64,000 nt of DNA from Eleftheria terrae (lineage in GTDB: Bacteria > Pseudomonadota > Gammaproteobacteria > Burkholderiales > Burkholderiaceae_C), in contig NZ_CP106951.1 of the NCBI RefSeq assembly GCF_030419005.1, forward strand, positions 3,038,001-3,102,000, written 5' to 3'. The translations under genes and the position numbers were made by a program. Positions 1 to 6,951 of this stretch are shown one piece after another; within the stretch, counting starts at the first letter, position 1, and every line of letters starts with the position of its first letter. Below the pieces are notes generated by a model. That model was not told the origin of the DNA and searched no databases. It worked only from the letters and a program-made list of their open reading frames with translations.

Positions 1-764
1 TCGTTGTACTGCGTTATCCACTCCTCGGTGATCGCCTTGACTTGTTCAATCGAGCTGAACAGGTAGGCGTCGAGCACCTCGGTGCGGTAGGTCTTGTTGA
101 ATCGTTCGATGTACGCGTTCTGGTTCGGCTCGCCGGGCTCGATGTAGTTCAGCGCGATGCCGTTGCGCTGCGCCCATTTCACGAAGTCATGGCTGGTCAT
201 CTCCGGGCCGTTGTCCATGCGGATTGACTTCGGCGGTCCGTACCACTCGATCAACCGATCCAGCGTCCTGATCAGCAGCGTCGAAGGGATGGACTGCGAC
301 ACCTCGATGGCCAGCGCTTCGCGGTTGGCCTCGTCGATCACGTTGAGCGTGCGGAACCGCCGTCCGTCGTACAGCACGTCGTGCATGAAGTCCAGCGCCC
401 AGCCGTCGTTGACAAAGCCGGTGGCCGCCAGCGGGACCGGAACTCGTTTGGGGATGCGTTTTCTCGTGCGCCGCGGGATGTTCAGCCCCAGCTCGCAGTA
501 CACGCGCCAGACCCGCTTGTGGTTCCATGGCCGGCCATCCAGGCGCAGCCGGTCGAAGCACTTCCAGAACCCCCAGCGGCCGTTCTTCTCCACCACGCCG
601 TTGAGCGCGTCGATGACCTCGGCATCCTTCTCCTGGGGTAGTACCGGCGTCTTGTAGTACGCCGCCCGCGACAAGCCTGCAACCGTGCAGGCTCGCGCAA
701 TCGACAAGCGATGCTCGGTCACCATGACCTGCACCACCTGCCGCTTCGCGGACGGCGTCAGAAC
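1..764 (-). CDS. IS3-family transposase OrfB (DDE integrase domain), partial
   Basis: Read in the -1 frame relative to OrfA, the segment downstream of the slippery site stays open to the left edge. It encodes the HTH_21 region (about SKRQVVQVMV... RAAYYK) and an rve integrase core. DDE residues visible are the first D in a WALDFMHD context, the second in RMDNGPEM, and the catalytic E in NAYIERFNKTYR. No independent start codon is needed because translation enters from OrfA by frameshifting. The C-terminal end is outside the window, so whether the element is intact cannot be judged. Confidence 0.88.
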
Positions 765-1024
765 TTTTTTGACAGCACGTCCTTGATGGCCGCGTTCTCC
801 AACGCCAGGTCCGCGTACATGCGCTTCAGCCGCGAGTTCTCGGCTTCGAGTTCGCGCATGCGCGTCAGGTCCGATACCGTGGCCCCAGCGTACTTGCTCT
901 TCCACGCGTAGTACGTCGCCGCGCTGATGCCGTGCTTGCGGCACACCTCGGCCACCAGCATTCCGGCTTCCCCTTCCTTCAAGATCGCCACGATCTGGCT
1001 CTCGCTGAACTTGCTCTTCCTCAT
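758..1024 (-). CDS. IS3-family transposase OrfA (helix-turn-helix subunit)
   Basis: An 88-residue protein with the usual OrfA plan. An N-terminal helix-turn-helix (residues about 8-45, with FSESQIVAILKEGEAG and CRKHGISAATYYAWKSKY) is followed by a leucine-rich helix (about 55-80) used for multimerisation. It binds the IS ends; the fused OrfAB protein, made by -1 frameshifting, is the active transposase. The TGA stop at 758-760 lies just after the A6G run at 764-770. Length and sequence are typical and the gene looks intact. Confidence 0.93.
   Translation of the reverse strand: MRKSKFSESQIVAILKEGEAGMLVAEVCRKHGISAATYYAWKSKYAGATVSDLTRMRELEAENSRLKRMYADLALENAAIKDVLSKKF
764..770 (-). promoter_or_regulatory. 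A6G slippery heptamer for -1 frameshifting (orfA to orfB)
   Basis: On the minus strand the run AAAAAAG is read TCA AAA AAG in the orfA frame, six bases before the orfA stop. A -1 slip puts the ribosome into the open orfB frame (KK then VLTP). A6G is the standard frameshift site of IS3-family elements. Confidence 0.85.
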
Positions 1025-1372
1025 TCGGCCTCTTCCTTCCTATGACGCCGCATTCTCCAAAAATCGGTTGTCTACTCACAGGGGGAGCTTACGCTTGCGG
1101 CGCTGGGACAGTTGCAGGCCAACGAGCCGATCGACCAATCCTGCCACTTTTGCCGGGGGCTAATCACCGGCCAACCCCTCGGAAGTCCAACGTCCGCTTG
1201 GAAACTCGCTTGTCCATGCGGCAAGTCGAGCACTACTTTTCGTGGGCTTTGAGAGCGGATACCGATCCGCGATCAAGGACACCGCTCGATGACCGCTTTC
1301 AGCCTGAAGCGGCGGCCGCAGCGCAGCGAAACCAGACGAATCAGGCTCAAGTGACTGGGAGCTCCGACGCCC

Positions 1373-2434
1373 CTATTCCGGCAGGGCCGCGTGACGTCCC
1401 CCGCCGTTGTATCGAATTCTGGCTTTCGATTTGCGATTAGCGATCTGTGCCACGTTGGCACACTCGCGGCACCAATGGCCCCGACGGATTATTGAGAGCG
1501 GCGCGTGCCAAAGGTGGCCTCGGTCGCACACCCAGCTCAGCTTGGTGGCGGCATTGATATAGGTGCTCGACAGACACTCGCCACCTCGGGCGCGAGCCGC
1601 TTCATGCGCCGCTTCGATGCTCAGCCGCTTGCTGTCCTTCGTGCATTCGAGGCACCATGACCCGTTGAGGACGTTGCCGCCTAGAGCTTCCCACCTGTGG
1701 CCGTTTCCGCAGCGGAATCGATAGCGATGGCGTTTGCCAAGGTAGGCATCGCTTTCGCAGCAACCGCCCTTCTCTGCGGCAGCAGCGCGCAATCGCTCAA
1801 GGCCGTCCGACAGAAGGTAGGCGTGCCGCTTGTGCTCATCTGCACAGGCGCCGCACCAAGAGCCGCGCAGCACTTCCGCACCGATCGCGTCCCACTGGTG
1901 ATCCCGCGCGCATTTGAAGCGATAGCGGTGTAGGCCTCCACGGTAAGCGTCGCTCAGGCACTGCCCGCCGAGACCAGCGGCGATCGTTTGCAGGCGCTGC
2001 AATCCGTCCACCAGCCGCCGCTGGCTCTTGGTTTTCTCTGCTGTGCACCTTGGGCACGCTCCTCGACCAGCTGTCGACAACATGTGCTTCGGAGCGCGTA
2101 GCCATTCATGCCCGCAAGCGCAGCGAAATCGGTGCGGGCTCTCCACGCCCTTCCACTGCGACTCGAGGCATGTCACTCCATCCCGCTTGGCGGCTTCGTG
2201 CAAGTCCTGAAGCATCCCCTCGCAGCGGCACTGCTCGCAGAAGCCCTTGCCGCGCAGCAGCACGCTGGGATAGACGTTCAGCTCGTGTCCTTTCCCGCAG
2301 AGGAAGCGGTGACGGGTGTGCCAGCCGGACCAGGTGTCGTCGAGACACCGCCACCGGAGACTCGCCACACGCGACCGCAGCCTTTCGCTGCGGCTCAGGA
2401 TGGGGTGCGGTGATGCGGAGAGGCTGTCGTTCAT
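1373..2434 (-). CDS. Protein of five tandem zinc-ribbon repeats downstream of PAAR
   Basis: A 353-residue protein made almost wholly of five repeats of about 50 residues (near 17-69, 78-130, 147-197, 215-264 and 277-325). Each has the pattern C-x4-8-Y/W ... F/W-x-C-x-x-(G/D)H-x-W ... W/F-C-x-x-C, which looks like the DUF4379-type zinc-ribbon family. ATG at 2434 was chosen because the longer frame upstream only shadows the PAAR gene, which ends 35 bp away. There is no signal peptide or membrane helix and the C-terminus is basic. It is the last gene of the vgrG-tle3-tla3-PAAR cluster on the same strand, so it may be a cargo, immunity or nucleic-acid-binding partner. Function is not known; the zinc-ribbon reading is firm, the T6SS link is contextual. 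Confidence 0.75.
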   Translation of the reverse strand: MNDSLSASPHPILSRSERLRSRVASLRWRCLDDTWSGWHTRHRFLCGKGHELNVYPSVLLRGKGFCEQCRCEGMLQDLHEAAKRDGVTCLESQWKGVESPHRFRCACGHEWLRAPKHMLSTAGRGACPRCTAEKTKSQRRLVDGLQRLQTIAAGLGGQCLSDAYRGGLHRYRFKCARDHQWDAIGAEVLRGSWCGACADEHKRHAYLLSDGLERLRAAAAEKGGCCESDAYLGKRHRYRFRCGNGHRWEALGGNVLNGSWCLECTKDSKRLSIEAAHEAARARGGECLSSTYINAATKLSWVCDRGHLWHAPLSIIRRGHWCRECANVAQIANRKSKARIRYNGGGRHAALPE

Positions 2435-2469
2435 GGGAATCGATCGGCAAGGAGCACGCCCGGAACAGC

Positions 2470-2736
2470 TCAGCCTTTGGAGAAGTTGCCCAGCGTGGCA
2501 ATCAGCGTCGCTCCGCAACTGATCTTGTGTCCCTCGAACGCCACCGGCACCCCGTCGATCGTGTAGTTCGGGTCGCCTTCGACGATGGTGCAGTTCTTGT
2601 GGCCCTTCTTTGGGCACGTGCACTTGTCGCCCAGACGAGCGACTGGGATGCCCATCACGGTGTGATGAGTCGCTGCGACGCCAATGACCTTGCCGCCATG
2701 GCTGGTGGGATCCCCGAGACGAATGATGTTGGGCAT
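2470..2736 (-). CDS. PAAR-domain T6SS spike tip protein
   Basis: An 88-residue single-domain PAAR protein. It starts MPNIIRLGDPTSHGG, has a central GIPVARLGDKCTCPKKGH segment, the DGVPVAFEGHKISCGA repeat and an ending of the ATLGNF type. PAAR proteins cap the VgrG trimer and sharpen the type VI needle; metal-binding His and Cys residues are present. It lies 31 bp after tla3 and one gene before the zinc-ribbon protein, the order expected for a VgrG/Tle3 effector module. Confidence 0.95.
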   Translation of the reverse strand: MPNIIRLGDPTSHGGKVIGVAATHHTVMGIPVARLGDKCTCPKKGHKNCTIVEGDPNYTIDGVPVAFEGHKISCGATLIATLGNFSKG

Positions 2737-2767
2737 GTAGCGTCAGCCGGTGCTGTCTCAAACGCGC

Positions 2768-4531
2768 TCAATGCTGCTCATAGTTGGAGGGGTCAACCGT
2801 CGGGGTCGCTGCGTTCTTGAACACGTCACCGCCCCGCCGATGCTGCTGTTTCCGACGCTGTTCCTCGCCCGGTGGCGTAATGAACACGATGCTTGTCTCC
2901 TTGTCGTCCCGCATATTGATCGCTACGCTCGTTCCGCCTGCGCGATAGCTTCCCATGATGCCAATGCTTATCTGGGCAAACAAGGTTGCGGCGCCGGTGT
3001 CACCCAGCTTCCGATCAACGTTGAGCCACTGCCCGACTTTTCCGGGATCCAGCTCCGGGCCGCCTTGATCGCTCCAGTCGTTGAGCACATGATGAAGTGC
3101 GACTGTCTGATCAGTGTTGCCCCCTGTCGCCGAGACAATCCGGGATGGCGCCTTTAGCCGGTCGCTCTCGGGGAGAGATTGCAATGCCCGCTGCCAACCG
3201 GACGCCAACACAGCGGCGCGTGCGTCGCTACGCGAAAGCGCCTGACCATTTTCATCGACGGTTTTCACAAACACAGGCCGGTGCACATATCCAAGGGTCG
3301 GAAGTCGATCAAACGATGCGAGTTGGTCCTTGTTCCACGGCACCGGAAACCAGGGCGTAGGCTTGAAAGAACGATTCGGAGATCCGGCATCCGGTTCGCC
3401 GAGCTTCGTCCAAGGGGAGACGCCTTCAGAATACACCCCGGAGTTCCGTACGAAATCAGTGCTGACTTTCAGCCACTCATCTACCGTCGGGCGCCGCCCG
3501 CCCCCTTCGCCGCGGCCGGCCCGCTGGAAAGCGTCGTATGCAAGGTACAGCCGACGCGCTACTCCTCGCCGATTCAGTTCTTCAACGCTCGCTGAAGCTT
3601 CATCCACGTCTTCGAACGCCCATTGACGGAGTGCATTGACACGGTCACGCCGGGCCAACACCAGCACCACGTCCGTATCTGGAGTCTCTGGCACATAGTG
3701 CCCATTCCGTAACAGTGCTGGTGTTCCGGGTGCACGGTGAAGATCGCGCGGTTCCAGACCATCGTTGCTTGTTAGCACCACGAATGGGACATCGCGATGG
3801 TTGTCAAAGAACTCGAAGACGTCTTCCAGCAGCCTATCGGGGCGTTCTTCGAAGCGGCGCGGTCCCGCAACAAGTAGATGCCACCCCATTCCCACGACGT
3901 CCACTGCATCTGCGATGCCAATCTGCGGCGCATCGGGGCGATCTGCCATTGTTGGATCCGAAATTGGCCCACTGGCGTTGAAAACCGGGATGCCCCAGTA
4001 CATCGGAGTTCCGCGCAAGCCGTTGTCTACTGCGTGCGCAACCCTTGTCGCAGCTTGCCCTGCTTTATCGTCTGCACTCCAAGGGTACTTCTTCGGGTCT
4101 TGCTCCCGAATACTGGACACTGCCCCTCCGTTTTGCAGCGCCTCCCACAGTTGACCTTGCCGGTACTTCTCAAAGGTCACGCCAAGACCGACCACTTCCA
4201 GCACTTCCGTTCTCTCAACTTCAGCACTAGGCAACGCGGCAGTTGCGGCCGCCGGATGGGAGGGTGGATGGCCGGAAGACGAAGCGGATTGTCGAGCCTC
4301 GCCCTGTCCGACATGCCATCGCCACCCGAAGAAGGCCGCAACAACAAGCACTGGTACAGCAATCCACCACATGATCCGACTCGTCATCGTTTGGTTCTCT
4401 GTCATCAGGGCGTTGGGTTCAACAACGACCATTCCAAGGGTTACCCACACGGGCAGCAAGACAAGAAGTGCGAGGATGGCGGCCGCAAAATATCGCCACA
4501 GCACTGGCGGTCTACCAAGTAATGCTCTCAT
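2768..4531 (-). CDS. tla3: Type VI lipase adapter Tla3 (DUF2875 family)
   Basis: A 587-residue protein with two N-terminal membrane helices (about 12-36 and 50-68), an alanine/serine/proline-rich linker, and a long soluble domain with the DUF2875 look (VVGLGVTFEKYRQGQLWEAL; NGLRGTPMYWGIPVF; VVLVLARRDRVNALR; LPTLGYVHRPVFV). In Pseudomonas aeruginosa Tla3 binds the phospholipase Tle3 and hands it to VgrG2b for loading. Its start overlaps the tle3 stop by four bases (ATGA), implying translational coupling. Full length; function assigned from family and neighbourhood. Confidence 0.9.
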   Translation of the reverse strand: MRALLGRPPVLWRYFAAAILALLVLLPVWVTLGMVVVEPNALMTENQTMTSRIMWWIAVPVLVVAAFFGWRWHVGQGEARQSASSSGHPPSHPAAATAALPSAEVERTEVLEVVGLGVTFEKYRQGQLWEALQNGGAVSSIREQDPKKYPWSADDKAGQAATRVAHAVDNGLRGTPMYWGIPVFNASGPISDPTMADRPDAPQIGIADAVDVVGMGWHLLVAGPRRFEERPDRLLEDVFEFFDNHRDVPFVVLTSNDGLEPRDLHRAPGTPALLRNGHYVPETPDTDVVLVLARRDRVNALRQWAFEDVDEASASVEELNRRGVARRLYLAYDAFQRAGRGEGGGRRPTVDEWLKVSTDFVRNSGVYSEGVSPWTKLGEPDAGSPNRSFKPTPWFPVPWNKDQLASFDRLPTLGYVHRPVFVKTVDENGQALSRSDARAAVLASGWQRALQSLPESDRLKAPSRIVSATGGNTDQTVALHHVLNDWSDQGGPELDPGKVGQWLNVDRKLGDTGAATLFAQISIGIMGSYRAGGTSVAINMRDDKETSIVFITPPGEEQRRKQQHRRGGDVFKNAATPTVDPSNYEQH

Positions 4532-6909
4532 CGGTACCAGGCAGGATATGGCACTCCGGGGGCAATGATGACCCCCTTCTTCGATTCAAAGATGACGCTT
4601 TTAGGGGCACCTTCTGGCACGACAGGGAGGGATCTGGGCAACTCTCCGCCCGTGAAATACTGGCTTGTCTGCTTAATGAGCGACTTCCGCCACTCGGGTT
4701 CAGCCGAGTAGTATGTGTTATATCGCTTCTCGAAGCGGCGCCACGTGAGGAAGCCCGGACGAGCGGTGGCAGTGTCCCGAATGCGCCAGTCGGCGACCGC
4801 GCATAGGTACTCGCAGAAACCTGGATCGCTGGTCGCCTTGCCGCCGCCAATCGCTACATCGTAAGCCGTCACATTGCGATGGTTAACGCGGCTACCGAAG
4901 ATTGCGCCATGGAACGATCTCGTGGCGATACCACTCACTTGCAACCTTAGCCGAGCCTCCTCGCTCGACTCTTCGCGCTCAAGGAGCAGTTTTCCGGTGG
5001 GCCTGCCGTTCTCGAGGCACTCGTATGCCGCAGTGACGACGGGCGTCTGATCCTTGGTCGCCTTGCCTGCGTTATAGAGCGCTTTGGCTACGTCCCTCAT
5101 GTGAAAAGCCGCGCGCACAGGGCCGGCGAACACAGCTGGTTGTGGACTGGGCTGCGGGGCCGGACGTGCACCGGGAGGCTCCATTGCAGCATGCACTGCC
5201 CGCACCTTTTGGTTGTCATCCTGCTCATCAACCAGGGCCCAGAAACGCGCCCGCCTCAGATTGCCGGAAGTAGGGCCAATGCTCGCGTCTACCGGGTCGA
5301 CTTCTTCATATGAGCCGCGAGGTGATCCCGGAGGCGCCCTCCTCGGCTGTCCCGGCTTGGCATCTTCATCAAGCCCCCCAGAGTACATGTCCGCAGGGAC
5401 TGGTTTAACCAGCTTCTCGCCATTGATCCACCGCCAGCCCGTTCGTTTTTCGTCGGGAGGGACCGAGGCCAGATCGCCTTGGGAGCGCCCCCCGTAGTCC
5501 ACAGGGTCTTGCCAGAGGCTGCGCACGCCCGCAAGGTGAGAAAACGGGTGCTCGCCGGGCATCCGAAAAGCGAAATAGTGCGGCTCTTGTCCGACCAATA
5601 CCGGGGCCCCGCGTGCCGGATCAGGCCGCCTCCGAGCGGTGAAGACACGTTGAAAGAACGCGCCTTTCATCTCGTTCATGGGTTGCCGAGTCACCTTGAT
5701 TTTTTCCCACGACCTGGGATCAAAGACCGGAGATGCGACGTGATAGGAATTGCCGCGGTTGAGTCTGCGCCATTGATGACCTTCAATGTAATCCGGCAGT
5801 CCTTGCCACCCCATTCCGACCACGTTCTTGAACGCGACCGTGGCGTCCTCCGGACAGAAGTAGAGGTACACCTTTCCCCGGTTATCTCGGTCGTTGCCGG
5901 CATCCCACCGGCCGCCGACCACACCTTGGAAACGAGGCTCCTTCAACTTCGTGATTTCCGGTGTGGTGTTCTTTGCGGATTGCACACCCTTCACAATATT
6001 CACGAGGGTCGACAGACGTGCGCCGAGCGTCTGGCCGGAGGCCAAGAACCGGTAACGCAGTTCGCTCATCAGCATGTCGTCCACCCCACCGCCAGTGGAC
6101 GTTTCCACCAAAGGGTCCTCGTCAATGCTATAGGGCGGATGGGTGAGCACCAGCGTATCAGCCGGCCGCAGACCCTTTTCTATCAAGAATGCCTGGGCGA
6201 GCAGGCTCAGCATGCATCCCTGGCTGTGCGCCACCAACGAAACAACTTCATTCTCATCGTAGTCACGAATGATCGAGATGAGAGCGGCGAGCCTCATGGC
6301 CGCGAGGATCATGTACATCCGGCCGGGAGCCGCAAGCACTGGCCTTAGAGGATCTCCCATAGCGAGGTCAGGAATCCCGCCAGTGGCTCCAGTCCCCTTG
6401 TTCCACATGTCTTGCAGGTTATTGGTCGCGTTGGCAAAAGCGCCTCCTTCCTTGCTGAAATCAGCATCAAGGCGGTTGCCGTAGTAATCGGTGTTCTGAC
6501 CGTGAGGAAGTTTTTCGCCCGATTTTGCGCGGCTCGTCTGCTCTCGGAAGCCCCAGTAGAACGGAATGACCGGGCTGTACGTGTTACCGTCCGGTTTACG
6601 GCGGAAGAAGACGCCATCGGGGTCCGCTTCCAGCTTGCTATGGTCTTGCTCTTCGTAATTGCGCCAGGGTGCAGCACGATAGGGAAGCTGGTTGGGCGGC
6701 GTACCGGGCCACAAGCGATCGTTCAACCCCTCGCAGAGCCCGGCTTCGACATTTCCGTAGCCCACACCTACGTCGTTGACGCCGTGGATGACGATGATAT
6801 TGCCGGGGAGCGGCGGCCTCACCAGCACGGCGCGGTCGAGTTTTCTATCCGGAACCAATGCCGCTCGAACTTCGGTCTCTAGACTATCCCAGCGCTTATA
6901 AATTCCCAT
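4528..6909 (-). CDS. tle3: T6SS antibacterial phospholipase effector Tle3
   Basis: A 793-residue alpha/beta hydrolase. The strand IIVIHGVN (residues 38-45) and the nucleophile elbow LVAHSQGCMLSL put catalytic Ser229 in a GxSxG-like motif (A-H-S-Q-G). The long C-terminal half matches the DUF3274 region of Tle3 lipases. There is no signal peptide, as expected for a VgrG-delivered cargo. It sits 42 bp after vgrG and overlaps tla3 by four bases, which is the canonical vgrG-tle3-tla3 layout. Tle3 enzymes attack membrane phospholipids of rivals in the periplasm. No separate immunity gene is obvious in the cluster; Tla3 or a gene outside may serve. Confidence 0.92.
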   Translation of the reverse strand: MGIYKRWDSLETEVRAALVPDRKLDRAVLVRPPLPGNIIVIHGVNDVGVGYGNVEAGLCEGLNDRLWPGTPPNQLPYRAAPWRNYEEQDHSKLEADPDGVFFRRKPDGNTYSPVIPFYWGFREQTSRAKSGEKLPHGQNTDYYGNRLDADFSKEGGAFANATNNLQDMWNKGTGATGGIPDLAMGDPLRPVLAAPGRMYMILAAMRLAALISIIRDYDENEVVSLVAHSQGCMLSLLAQAFLIEKGLRPADTLVLTHPPYSIDEDPLVETSTGGGVDDMLMSELRYRFLASGQTLGARLSTLVNIVKGVQSAKNTTPEITKLKEPRFQGVVGGRWDAGNDRDNRGKVYLYFCPEDATVAFKNVVGMGWQGLPDYIEGHQWRRLNRGNSYHVASPVFDPRSWEKIKVTRQPMNEMKGAFFQRVFTARRRPDPARGAPVLVGQEPHYFAFRMPGEHPFSHLAGVRSLWQDPVDYGGRSQGDLASVPPDEKRTGWRWINGEKLVKPVPADMYSGGLDEDAKPGQPRRAPPGSPRGSYEEVDPVDASIGPTSGNLRRARFWALVDEQDDNQKVRAVHAAMEPPGARPAPQPSPQPAVFAGPVRAAFHMRDVAKALYNAGKATKDQTPVVTAAYECLENGRPTGKLLLEREESSEEARLRLQVSGIATRSFHGAIFGSRVNHRNVTAYDVAIGGGKATSDPGFCEYLCAVADWRIRDTATARPGFLTWRRFEKRYNTYYSAEPEWRKSLIKQTSQYFTGGELPRSLPVVPEGAPKSVIFESKKGVIIAPGVPYPAWYR

Positions 6910-6951
6910 TTCCGTTGTCCGTATAAAGGCGGTCGCAATCGCGGCAGCTGG

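Larger units (their letters stand above)
1..1080 (-). mobile_element. IS3-family insertion sequence, truncated by the window edge
   Basis: The sequence shows two overlapping minus-strand reading frames of the IS3 orfA/orfB type joined by an A6G slippery site. orfB runs off the left edge, so only the promoter-proximal part of the element is present. The right boundary is approximate: an end near 1050-1085, just upstream of orfA, is likely, but the other terminal repeat lies outside the window, so neither inverted repeats nor a target duplication could be matched. Confidence 0.85.

Noticed and set aside
1080..1372. Possible IS terminal inverted repeat and short frames right of the IS
   Set aside because: The other IS end is outside the window so no repeat pair can be matched; the short frames have no domain or start signal.
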